A stretch of 50,700 bases of DNA from NCBI GenBank assembly GCA_026707285.1, contig JAPOXD010000031.1, positions 1 through 50,700 on the forward strand, read 5' to 3'. The first letter of the stretch is position 1; the number at the start of each line of letters is the position of its first letter. The translations under genes and the position numbers were made by a program. Of the stretch, positions 35,650 through 43,667 are shown one piece after another. The notes beneath the pieces are model-generated. The model was given only the letters and a program-made list of their open reading frames with translations, made no database searches and was not told where the DNA came from. Origin of the DNA: Chloroflexota bacterium (GTDB lineage: Bacteria > Chloroflexota > UBA11872).

Positions 35650-36216
35650 ATGGTTGACCCTGGCGAGCTGCGTCGCGGGAATGTCGTGCGGATCGACGGG
35701 AAGCTCTTGGAGGTCGTCGAGCACCAGCATCAAAAGATCGGCCGCGGCAGCGCACAGACCAAGCTCAGGCTGCGCGACATCGTCAACCAGACGACCTCCG
35801 ATCGAGTGTTTCAAGCGAGTCAACGCTTCGAGCGCGTGCGGCTGGATGTTGATCCGGCACAATTCCTGTACCGGAGCTCCGACGCCTTTCACTTCATGAA
35901 CATGGAGACGTACGAGGAGGTCGCGCTCAGCGCCGCCGAGGTCGGATCCGCCGCGGACTATCTGGTCGACGGATTGGAGCTGGAACTGACGACGTTCGAA
36001 GGCCGCACCATCGGACTCGAGCTGCCGGTGGCCGTTGATATGGCGGTTGCGCACACGGAGCCTGGAGTTCGCGGGGACACCGCGACGGCGGCGTCGAAGC
36101 CGGCGACCATGAGCACCGGCCTGCAAATCGATGTGCCGCTCTTCATCAACACCGGCGACGTCATTCGGGTGGACACCCGCACCGGCGAATACAGCACGCG
36201 CGTCGGGCAGGCGTGA
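35650..36216 (+). CDS. efp: Elongation factor P with Arg at the tip position
   Basis: EF-P rescues ribosomes stalled on polyproline. The 188-aa protein has the three expected domains and ends STGLQIDVPLFINTGDVIRV...TGEYSTRVGQA. The loop that reaches the peptidyl-tRNA reads EHQHQKIGRGSAQTKL. Aligning with the usual QHVKPGKGAAF loop places Arg32 at the normally modified Lys position, and Ile30 replaces the usual Pro. Arg at this site occurs in the EarP-rhamnosylated class, but the flanking glycine is Lys-class-like and no earP or epmA/epmB lies in the window. The start is ATG 35650. Confidence 0.95.
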   Translation: MVDPGELRRGNVVRIDGKLLEVVEHQHQKIGRGSAQTKLRLRDIVNQTTSDRVFQASQRFERVRLDVDPAQFLYRSSDAFHFMNMETYEEVALSAAEVGSAADYLVDGLELELTTFEGRTIGLELPVAVDMAVAHTEPGVRGDTATAASKPATMSTGLQIDVPLFINTGDVIRVDTRTGEYSTRVGQA

Positions 36217-36226
36217 CCAGGACTGA

Positions 36227-36664
36227 GTGAGGATTGCCTTGACTGACGAGTGGGATCGCGCTCTCTCCGAGGTGCTCCCCGATCTTGTGGAAACCGCTCG
36301 CAATGAGCGGCTCGAGGAGATCGAAGTTGCCGACGAGCACCGCACAATTCGCCTGCGGCTCGCGGAGCCAGCCGCTGATGTCTCAGCCGTCGTCGAGTCC
36401 ACGGATGTCGAGACTGCCGAGCCGCCGGTTGCCCGAGCTGCGCACGTCGGAATCTTCCATCGGCGGACCGAAGACGGCGCCGATCCGATCGCCGAGCCGG
36501 GCGACGCGCTGGAAGAAGGAGCCCCGCTTGGCTTCGTGGACGTGCTCGGCGTGTCCCACGAGGTGCCGGCGCCGTTCGACGGAACGATCGAGGCATTTCT
36601 GGTCCCCGACGGACAGCCGGTCGAATACGGCCAGCCCATCGCCCGATTGACGTCAGCCGAGTAG
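36227..36664 (+). CDS. AccB-like biotinyl-domain protein lacking the acceptor lysine
   Basis: A 145-aa protein in the standard efp–accB position. The C-terminal domain (about 73–142) matches the biotin carboxyl carrier fold of acetyl-CoA carboxylase: VGIFHRR, PGDALEEGAPLGFVDV, GTIEAFLVPDGQPVEYGQPIARL. The biotinylation motif (E)AMKM is replaced by DVLGVSH, with Gly108 where the biotinylated Lys should be. A helical N-terminal half carries an acidic Val/Glu linker (50–68), as in AccB. It cannot be a normal biotin carrier; it may be a structural or decoy subunit. The start is GTG 36227, but a TTG at 36239 with GAGG five bases upstream is a reasonable alternative. Confidence 0.75.
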   Translation: MRIALTDEWDRALSEVLPDLVETARNERLEEIEVADEHRTIRLRLAEPAADVSAVVESTDVETAEPPVARAAHVGIFHRRTEDGADPIAEPGDALEEGAPLGFVDVLGVSHEVPAPFDGTIEAFLVPDGQPVEYGQPIARLTSAE

Positions 36665-36977
36665 CGCTCCGACCTCGGAAATCTGATCGAGGGCTGCTTC
36701 CACGCCGGGGCGACCTCCGCGCGGCCCTCCGTTCCCTGGCTGGCGGCGAGTCGCCCGTACTGTGCGCCCCGTGCCGGGAAGGTGTCAGCGAGGCCCATCG
36801 TCTAGATTCGGAGGCGAATTGGCGCGTCCATGAGATTCGCATCGTCAAGATTCTCTGAGTGGTAAAGTCAAACTCGGGACGGACTCGTGAATTCGGCTTC
36901 AGAATTCGGGTGCGCGCCGGCAGTTGCCGGGTGTGCCGGGTCCGGGTGCGACTCTAGTCGCGGGAGGGGAGGAACCC
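36665..36977. other. Intergenic region before the ABC binding protein
   Basis: About 310 bases without a confident gene. One plus-strand frame stays open to a stop at 36856–36858, with a CAPC segment, but has no usable start. Other visible features are two EcoRI-type GAATTC words in tandem (near 36890 and 36901), CCGGG repeats, and a short stem (GCGACT/AGTCGC at 36948–36953 and 36956–36961) just before the purine-rich ribosome site of the next gene. No clear promoter is seen. Confidence 0.5.
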
Positions 36978-38855
36978 ATGGCGAAGTCTTTAAGCAGGCG
37001 TGACGTGATGCGCCTCGGAGCGCTTGGTCTCGCAGGCGGTGTTGGCGCCGCAGCGCTGGCCGCGTGCGGCGAGGGCGAGGTTGAGGTCCGCACCGTCGAG
37101 GTCGAGAAGATCGTCACTGTCACCGAGATCAAAGAAGTCGAAGTCGAGAAGGTGGTGGAGAAAGAGGTCGTTAGGGAGGTTCCGGTCGAACGGGTTGTGA
37201 CCCAACAGGTTGAGAAGATCGTCGAGAAGGTCGTGGAGGTGCCGCAGGAGACGCAGGTCGCCGGCGTCTTCGAGATCGGCCCCGTCAAGGCGGTGCGCTT
37301 CGGCAACTACCGCGACCTCACCCCCTACAACCCGCAATACGGCGGCAAGATCACGCACGCGGCGCCGGGCGCGATCAACAACCTCGACCCGCTGCACTTT
37401 CCGGACGCGTGGTCGCTCATGGGCGGCGGTCAGCCGCTTTTCGACGCGCTGATCGCCCATGGTCCTGGTGGAGAACTGGCGCCGTGGCTGGCGACGGACT
37501 GGTCGGTCTCGGATGACTTGCTGACCTACACGTTCCAGCTTCGCAACGACGTGCAGTTCCACGACGGCACGCCATTCAACGCCGAGGCCGCCAAATTCAA
37601 CTTCGAGCTGTGGATGGACCCGGACATGAACCCCGGCTGGAACGCCAACATCGGCAATCAGCTGGCCAGCGTCTCGGCGCCGGGCGACTTCACCCTGGAG
37701 ATGACGCTCAACGAGGTCAACGTCTTTTTCCTCGACCTTCTTGCCGGCGGCTCCGCCGTCTTCGCATCGCCGAAGGCCGTGGCGGAATACGGTGAAGACC
37801 TCACCCGAAACCCGGTGAGCACCGGACCGTACAAGTTCAAGGAGTGGAAAGAGAACATCTCCCTGACGATGGTCCGGAACGACGACTACAACTGGGGTCC
37901 GCCGTGGGCGCTCAACCAGGGTCCGGCCTTTGCCGATGAGTGGACCTCGTTCGAGTTGACCGACGTGTCGGCCAAGGTGGCGGCCTACGAGGCCGAAGAG
38001 CTGAGCTGGATGCACCACTACAGCCTCACCGAGCTGCAGCCCTTCTTCGGGAGTCCGGCGCACCAGGTCTTCATCGGGCTTGGTCCGGGACAGCCGTGGT
38101 ACTTGCAGACCAACACCATCAACTTCCCCACGGACGATCTGGCGGTTCGCAAGGCTCTGATCCACGCCACCGATCGTGGCACGGTCACCCGCAGCGTCAC
38201 GCTGGGCTTTGGCGCCCTGGCGGGCAGCCTGCTCACGCCCGGAACCGTCGGCTACAACCCGGACCTGGATGGCTACTACGAGTTCAACATCGAGAAGGCC
38301 AACCAGATCCTGGACGAGGCCGGCTACGCGCGCGGGGATGGCGGCTTCAGATACGACTCCAGTGGTCAACTCCTAGAAGTCTCATTCCCCGACACGCCGA
38401 ATCCGTTCTCGCAGCCGTACAAGCTCAACATCGAGAACGCGATCGGCATCTCGGTGGCTACGCCCAACATGGAGTGGGGCACTGCCGTCGAGCAATACCT
38501 GCAGAAGATGCACACCCACAAGTGGCAGGGCGGCGTGGGGCTTGAGGGCGGACTGGTGCTCGACACGGTCTATCACTCGCGCAACTTCGGTGTGCCGGGC
38601 AACCGGGCCTACACCTGGCTCGTCGACGAGGAAATCGACAGCCTGCTCGACGCCGTGCGCACCGAGCCCGACCAGGCCAAGCGCGCACAGATGACGAATC
38701 GTGTGCACACGATCCTCATGGAGCAGGCCGTGGGTATTCCGCTGGTCGAGTGGGGTTCGCTATTCCCGGCCAACACGGCCAAGGTCGGCGGGCGCGTATT
38801 CCACACGATCCTGACCTCGCCGTATCCCTTCGACCTCTACTCGACAGAGGGCTAG
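36978..38855 (+). CDS. ABC transporter peptide/nickel-type substrate-binding lipoprotein
   Basis: A 625-aa SBP_bac_5 family protein. The N-terminus has twin arginines (SLSRRDVMRLG) and a lipobox ending LAAC with Cys30. Residues 35–92 are an unusual Val/Glu/Lys stalk (VEVEKVVEKEVVREVPVERV). The binding domain begins near 105 (KITHAAPGAINNLDPLHF), with TYTFQLRNDVQFHDGTPFNAEAAKF and RKALIHATDRG typical of the family. Ligand unknown, possibly oligopeptide. The start is ATG 36978 after GGGAGGGGAGGAA. Two permeases follow at 51- and 105-base gaps. Its stalk repeat recurs in the VWA protein at 47837. Confidence 0.93.
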   Translation: MAKSLSRRDVMRLGALGLAGGVGAAALAACGEGEVEVRTVEVEKIVTVTEIKEVEVEKVVEKEVVREVPVERVVTQQVEKIVEKVVEVPQETQVAGVFEIGPVKAVRFGNYRDLTPYNPQYGGKITHAAPGAINNLDPLHFPDAWSLMGGGQPLFDALIAHGPGGELAPWLATDWSVSDDLLTYTFQLRNDVQFHDGTPFNAEAAKFNFELWMDPDMNPGWNANIGNQLASVSAPGDFTLEMTLNEVNVFFLDLLAGGSAVFASPKAVAEYGEDLTRNPVSTGPYKFKEWKENISLTMVRNDDYNWGPPWALNQGPAFADEWTSFELTDVSAKVAAYEAEELSWMHHYSLTELQPFFGSPAHQVFIGLGPGQPWYLQTNTINFPTDDLAVRKALIHATDRGTVTRSVTLGFGALAGSLLTPGTVGYNPDLDGYYEFNIEKANQILDEAGYARGDGGFRYDSSGQLLEVSFPDTPNPFSQPYKLNIENAIGISVATPNMEWGTAVEQYLQKMHTHKWQGGVGLEGGLVLDTVYHSRNFGVPGNRAYTWLVDEEIDSLLDAVRTEPDQAKRAQMTNRVHTILMEQAVGIPLVEWGSLFPANTAKVGGRVFHTILTSPYPFDLYSTEG

Positions 38856-38906
38856 GAGCGAGGCCATAAGGAGGGCGTGATCGCCGGACGCTGATCTGGC
38901 GCAGGA

Positions 38907-39857
38907 ATGGGCAAATACATCGCAATCCGGGTGCTGGCCGCAGTGCCGGTGCTCATCGGGGTCTTGCTGATCGTCTTTGTCCTCCTGCGCCTGATCCCCG
39001 GCGATCCGGTTTCCCTCCTCCTCGAGTCGCGCGGCGAGTCGTCCATCTTCACCAGCCGCATACCGCTCGAAGCGGTTGAGCAGCTCCGCGATTCCTATCA
39101 CCTCAACGATCCCATTCCGGTGCAGTTCGCGCTGTACGCCCGGGATGTGGTGGTCGGTGATTTCGGCCGGTCGTTCCAGACGAACCAGCAGGTCGGCGAT
39201 CTCATCAAGGAGCTCTTCCCGGAGACGTTGAAGCTCACGATGGCCGGGATGGGCGTCGCCCTGCTGGTGGGGCTGGTCTCGGGCATCGTGTCGGCGATCC
39301 GACACCACACCTGGGTCGACTATTCGGGACAGGTCGTGGCCGTGTTCGGCGTCTCGGTGCCGGATTTCTTCTTTGGTCTCGTCCTGATTTACATCTTCGC
39401 CGTCAATCTTCGATGGCTGCCGGCCTTGGGGCAGGATAGGCCCGAGGGAATGATCATGCCGGCGATTACGCTTGGCGTGAGCGCGGCCGCGATCATCGCC
39501 CGGATGACCCGCTCGTCCATGCTCGACGTCATGAGCCGCGACTTCGTGCGGACGGCCCGCGCCAAGGGCCTGCGTGAATCGGCGGTGGTGATACGCCATG
39601 CGCTCAAGAACAGCCTAATTCCGGTCATCACCATCGTTGGCTTGCAGTTCGGCAGCCTGCTGACTGGCGCCATCGTTGTTGAAGTCGTGTTCACGCGGCA
39701 GGGCCTCGGATTCGAGTTGGTGGAGGCTGTGCAGCGCCGGAACTATCCGGTGGTGCAGGCTCTGGTCATGCTGGCGTCGCTGGTCTATGTCGCCGTCAAC
39801 ATCATCGTCGATGTGCTCTATACGTACATCGACCCCCGCGTACGGCTTCAGACGTAG
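38907..39857 (+). CDS. ABC transporter permease, DppB type
   Basis: A 316-aa inner-membrane subunit with six predicted helices. The N-terminal LIPGDPVSLLL and the EAA-loop region (FVRTARAKGLRESAVVIRHALKNSLIPVITI) match peptide/nickel permeases of the DppB/OppB class, which contact the ATPase through that loop. The gene order binding protein, DppB-like, DppC-like is standard. Confidence 0.93.
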   Translation: MGKYIAIRVLAAVPVLIGVLLIVFVLLRLIPGDPVSLLLESRGESSIFTSRIPLEAVEQLRDSYHLNDPIPVQFALYARDVVVGDFGRSFQTNQQVGDLIKELFPETLKLTMAGMGVALLVGLVSGIVSAIRHHTWVDYSGQVVAVFGVSVPDFFFGLVLIYIFAVNLRWLPALGQDRPEGMIMPAITLGVSAAAIIARMTRSSMLDVMSRDFVRTARAKGLRESAVVIRHALKNSLIPVITIVGLQFGSLLTGAIVVEVVFTRQGLGFELVEAVQRRNYPVVQALVMLASLVYVAVNIIVDVLYTYIDPRVRLQT

Positions 39858-39962
39858 CGTGACGCTGGCAGGCAGCGCCAGTCGGCGCCGAGGAACGAGA
39901 CGCGCGAACGAACCGTCGCAAGCCTGCAGTGCGGTTTCTGCACATACTCGGTCCAGCCGCTA

Positions 39963-40877
39963 ATGGCGACGACTGACGACGTTACCGTCCAGCAGGCGCT
40001 CGAAGGCGGGGACGCGGCGCCCGCGCGCAGCGAATGGGGCCTCGCTTGGCGGCGTTTCATTCGCAACAAGGCGGCCATCGCCGGCGGCGTGGTGCTCATC
40101 GCCATTGCCATCGTCGCGATCCTTGCCGATGTCATCGCGCCCCATTCGCTGAACTACTACAACCCCGAGCTGTTCAACTCCCCGCCGGGCGAGGGCGGGC
40201 ACCTCCTGGGCACCGACCGAGTGGGGCGCGACGTGTTCACGCGCGTGGTTCACGCGCCGCGCATCTCGCTGCGCATTGGATTCTTGGCGGTGGCCATAGC
40301 CGCCACCGGCGGCACGCTGGTTGGTCTGGTCGCCGGATTCGTGGGCGGCAAGGTCGACTGGGCGATCAGCCGCGTGCTGGACGTGATGCTGGCGTTTCCC
40401 GGCATCCTGCTGGCCATCGTCATCGTGTCCACGCTGGGGCCCGGCCTCAACAACGCGCTGATCGCGTTGGGAATCGCGGCCATTCCCTACTACGCGCGGG
40501 TCGTGCGCGGCGCCACGCTTTCGGCGCGCGAGCTTGTCTACGTGCGGGCGGCGCGCGCCGTGGGCATGCGAGAAGCCCGCATCATGCTGCGCCACGTACT
40601 CCCCAACGTCGTGAGCCCCATCATCATCATGGCCACGCTTGGCCTGGCGTCGGCGATTATTGCCGCCGCCGGGCTGAGCTTCCTTGGCCTGGGCGCCGAG
40701 CCGCCGACGCCCGAATGGGGGCTGGAGCTCGCCGAGGGCCGCCGCTACCTCCGCACCGCGCCGTGGGTGCCGATGCCCCACGGCATTGCGATATTCATCA
40801 CCGTCATGTCGCTGAATCTGCTGGGCGACGGACTCCGAGAGGCCCTCGACCCACAGGCCAGCGCCTGGACGAATTAG
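39963..40877 (+). CDS. ABC transporter permease, DppC type
   Basis: A 304-aa permease of the DppC/OppC class. It has HLLGTDRVGRDVFTRVVHAPRISLRIG early, and the ATPase-contact loop YVRAARAVGMREARIMLRHVLPNVVSPIIIM with the EAA-like pattern. C-terminal EPPTPEWGLELAEGRRYL and NLLGDGLREALDP are usual. An ATG at 39963 follows an intergenic stretch of about 105 bases. Neither DppD- nor DppF-like ATPase genes follow; the next gene is DegV on the other strand, so the transporter must borrow ATPases from elsewhere or be incomplete. Confidence 0.93.
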   Translation: MATTDDVTVQQALEGGDAAPARSEWGLAWRRFIRNKAAIAGGVVLIAIAIVAILADVIAPHSLNYYNPELFNSPPGEGGHLLGTDRVGRDVFTRVVHAPRISLRIGFLAVAIAATGGTLVGLVAGFVGGKVDWAISRVLDVMLAFPGILLAIVIVSTLGPGLNNALIALGIAAIPYYARVVRGATLSARELVYVRAARAVGMREARIMLRHVLPNVVSPIIIMATLGLASAIIAAAGLSFLGLGAEPPTPEWGLELAEGRRYLRTAPWVPMPHGIAIFITVMSLNLLGDGLREALDPQASAWTN

Positions 40878-40892
40878 ACGACCGGCGCCCGC

Positions 40893-41741
40893 CTACGGGT
40901 TGGCGATGAACGCGACGCCGAATGCGCCGCGGCCCGTGTGCGTCGCGATCACCGGTCCCATCTCGATTCCCGGCAGCAGTGCCGCCGACACATCGAACTC
41001 GCGTTGGATGTCGGCTTCCAGCGCGGCGTACATGTCGTCAGCCCCCACATGCATCACCGAGACGGACTGCAGGCCGTTCGGCGCACGCTCGCGCACGTAG
41101 TCCACCAGCGCGCGTCGAGCCTTGGTGAAGGACCGCACTCGGATGACGGGTTGCACCTCTCCATCCTGCACGTGCAGCACCGGCTTGAAGCTCAGGATGG
41201 AACCCACAAAGGCCTGAGCTCCGCCAATGCGGCCGCCCCGGCGCAAGTACTCCAACGTGGGGACCACGAACGCCACATGCGTGCGCGCGCCCAGTTCGTT
41301 CACAAGCTTCACCACCGCCTCGGCGCTGGCTCCGCTGTTGGCGGCCTGGGCCGCCTCCACCGCCAGCAAGCCCACGCCAATCGGCGGCAGATCGTTGCGG
41401 ACCAGATGCACGTCCACGTCGGGCAGTTGGTCCGAGGCCAGACGCGCCGATTCGAGCGTGCCGCTCAGCTTGGCCGATAGATGGATGGACACGATGGGGC
41501 TTCCGTCAGACCCACAGCGCTCATAGATCTCCATGACCGCGGCGGGTGCTGGCTGCGAGGTGGTCGGATGCTCGGGCCGGTTCTCCAGCATGGTGAAGAA
41601 CTCGGTCGGCGTGATGTCGACGCCGTCGGTGTAGTCGTCGGTGCCGAAGTGCACGTGCAGCGGCACGATCTCGATCCCGTGCTCGTCGAGAAGACTCCGC
41701 GGCAAGTACGCCGTGCTGTCGGTCACGATCTTGACTGCCAT
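40893..41741 (-). CDS. DegV family fatty-acid-binding protein
   Basis: A 282-aa DegV protein. The start MAVKIVTDSTAYLPRSLLDEHGIEIVPLHVHFG and the ligand-binding Ser-Thr in TSQPAPAAV and SIHLSAKLSGTLESA match the family, whose members (FakB) hold a fatty acid for the kinase FakA. No FakA-like kinase is in the window. ATG 41741 is chosen because the upstream in-frame extension lacks homology. It is convergent with the DppC-type gene, 15 bases apart. Confidence 0.92.
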   Translation of the reverse strand: MAVKIVTDSTAYLPRSLLDEHGIEIVPLHVHFGTDDYTDGVDITPTEFFTMLENRPEHPTTSQPAPAAVMEIYERCGSDGSPIVSIHLSAKLSGTLESARLASDQLPDVDVHLVRNDLPPIGVGLLAVEAAQAANSGASAEAVVKLVNELGARTHVAFVVPTLEYLRRGGRIGGAQAFVGSILSFKPVLHVQDGEVQPVIRVRSFTKARRALVDYVRERAPNGLQSVSVMHVGADDMYAALEADIQREFDVSAALLPGIEMGPVIATHTGRGAFGVAFIANP

Positions 41742-41903
41742 GCGAATACTCCAGTCCAACCTCAGCGCTTGGCTTGGGTTCCGCCGAGGGGGCCTTGTTG
41801 CCACCGGGCCAAGCGCCATTCGGCCACCGGGGAAATAGTACTCCGTCCGAACAAGATTCTCGTCGAGGCAGGGACCCGTGGGGGCGGACTTGGGCCGTTC
41901 GAG

Positions 41904-42260
41904 CTAGTCGCCTTTTGGGATATATCGATTGGCCAACTCGACATAATCTTCACGCGGTGGGCTGAAGATGTCGAGGACCAGTGCGGGACCCTTCACCGTC
42001 CGCGCCCGGTGCAGCACGCCGCCAGGGATGATGAACATGTCCCCAGGTTGGCAGAGCCGGGTCTCGTCGCCGATGGTCAGCTCCAGCTCGCCTTGGAGCA
42101 GCATGCCGGCCTGTTCGTGTGGATGCTGATGCAGCGGCACCACGCTGCCTTCGTCCAGTTCCAGGCGCGACAGCATCACCCGCTCGCCATACGGCGTGCG
42201 CGCCCGTGCGCCCGGGGCAAGCTCGATTTCGGGATGATCGGCGGGGTCAACGAATGGCAT
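41904..42260 (-). CDS. Small cupin-domain protein
   Basis: A 118-aa single-domain cupin. It has cupin motif 1 as [22 protein letters not shown], with the metal-binding His pair and Glu, and motif 2 as [20 protein letters not shown] with the fourth ligand His. These are compatible with a metal-binding sugar-isomerase, dioxygenase or sensor-type role. No assigned partner. It is divergent from argG over about 115 bases. Confidence 0.85.
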   Translation of the reverse strand: MPFVDPADHPEIELAPGARARTPYGERVMLSRLELDEGSVVPLHQHPHEQAGMLLQGELELTIGDETRLCQPGDMFIIPGGVLHRARTVKGPALVLDIFSPPREDYVELANRYIPKGD

Positions 42261-42317
42261 GGGTGGACTCCGGGGCGAAAGACCGCCGGAACTGCACGCC
42301 GCGACGGCGCCGGCGGT

Positions 42318-42333
42318 CGCACGCTGGCGTGCG
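42318..42333 (+). promoter_or_regulatory. Hairpin between cupin and argG
   Basis: CGCACG (42318–42323) and CGTGCG (42328–42333) pair around the loop CTGG. The 14-base word CGCTGGCGTGCGAA at 42322–42335 also occurs upstream of the spoIID-like–argF genes (27175–27188). A control function is speculative. Confidence 0.3.
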
Positions 42334-42377
42334 AACGGTACTCTACAAGCGCCTGGTCCGTCTGAGCGGGGTGAGCG

Positions 42378-43616
42378 GTGGTGGTCGGAGATCTCATTGG
42401 CAAGCGCATGGCGCTGGCCGCGTCAGGCGGTCTGGATAGCTGCACCATCACGCGCTGGCTGGTCGAAGAGGGAGTCGGGGTCGTCGCCCTCACGGCCGAT
42501 TTGGGCCAGCCGGATGAAGCGAACATCGACGACATCCCCGAGCGCATGCGAGCCGCGGGCGCCGAGGACGCGGTTCTGGTCGACGCCCGCGACGCGCTGG
42601 CCCGCGCCGGCCTGGAGATCATTCAGACGCAGGCCAAGTACGAAGGCGGCTATTGGAACACGACCGGCATCGCGCGGCACGTCACGGTGCAGGCGCTGCT
42701 TCCGGAAGTCCAGCGACGAGGCATCACGGTGTTTGGCCACGGCGCCACGGGTCGCGGTAACGACCAGGTGCGGTTTCAGCTGGTCACCAACATGCTCGCG
42801 CCCGGGATTCAGGTCTATGCCCCGTGGCGCGACACGGAGTTTCTGGAGCAGTTTCCCGGTCGGCGGGAGATGATCGTCTACTGCGAGCGGGAGGAAATCC
42901 CAATCCGTGCGACGCTCGACAAGCCCTACTCAACCGACGCGAATCTCCTTGGCCTGACTCACGAGGCCGGCCAGCTCGAGGAGTTGGAAACCCCAGCCCA
43001 ATTCGTGCGACCGGAGATGGGCGTCTATCCCCACGAAGCGCCGGAGGACGGTGAGCGAGTCGCGATTCGCTTCGAGCAGGGCGTTCCCACTGCCATCGAC
43101 GGTCGGCCCGTGTCGCCGCGGGAAGCCATCGAGCAGGCCAATGCCATTGGCGGCCGGCATGGCGTGGGCATCGGTCTGCACGTGGTGGAGAACCGCTTCG
43201 TCGGCATCAAGTCACGCGGGGTCTATGAGGCGCCGGGGATGGAGCTGCTCGGCACCTGCTATGCCTATCTCCAGCAGCTCATCCTGGATCGGCGCGCGCG
43301 GTCCGTCTTTGACCAGGCGTCGGCGCAGCTCGCGCGGCAGGTCTACGAGGGCTATTGGTTTGACCTCGCCAGCAGCGCCATGCGTCGATCCGTGGAGACG
43401 TTCACGAGGCTCACGACGGGAACGATCGTCGTCGACGTCTATCGGGGCCACGTCGCCTATGCCAGCGCGCACGATGTCCCGCACTCGCTCTACAGCGACG
43501 CCTCGAGCATGGAGGGCGTGGGTGACTTCGATCACCGCGACTCGGAAGGATTCCTCGGCGTGCTGGGCGTGAGCGCTCGTGCGCTGAGCACCCAGGGCCA
43601 CATCGACTCGGACTAA
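42378..43616 (+). CDS. argG: Argininosuccinate synthase (long, E. coli-like subfamily)
   Basis: Joins citrulline and aspartate using ATP. The P-loop [34 protein letters not shown], the citrulline/aspartate region [27 protein letters not shown] and [17 protein letters not shown] all match. The insertions ([24 protein letters not shown]) match the E. coli-type branch rather than the short B. subtilis-like form. The 412-aa length is a little short for that branch. The start is GTG 42378 ([20 protein letters not shown]); an in-frame ATG lies ten codons later. Confidence 0.93.
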   Translation: MVVGDLIGKRMALAASGGLDSCTITRWLVEEGVGVVALTADLGQPDEANIDDIPERMRAAGAEDAVLVDARDALARAGLEIIQTQAKYEGGYWNTTGIARHVTVQALLPEVQRRGITVFGHGATGRGNDQVRFQLVTNMLAPGIQVYAPWRDTEFLEQFPGRREMIVYCEREEIPIRATLDKPYSTDANLLGLTHEAGQLEELETPAQFVRPEMGVYPHEAPEDGERVAIRFEQGVPTAIDGRPVSPREAIEQANAIGGRHGVGIGLHVVENRFVGIKSRGVYEAPGMELLGTCYAYLQQLILDRRARSVFDQASAQLARQVYEGYWFDLASSAMRRSVETFTRLTTGTIVVDVYRGHVAYASAHDVPHSLYSDASSMEGVGDFDHRDSEGFLGVLGVSARALSTQGHIDSD

Positions 43617-43667
43617 GGAGGCCCACGGGACGCCAGTGAGCAACGTCTGCCCGTCTTTGAGGAACCC

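Noticed and set aside
34354-36798. An 814-residue open frame on the minus strand.
   Set aside because: It runs antisense across the Xaa-Pro peptidase, efp and AccB-like genes, has low-complexity Arg/His-rich sequence and no domain; it is a shadow of GC-rich coding sequence.
36662-36858. An open frame with a CAPC motif between the AccB-like and binding-protein genes.
   Set aside because: No ATG, GTG or TTG in frame and no family match; kept only as an intergenic note.
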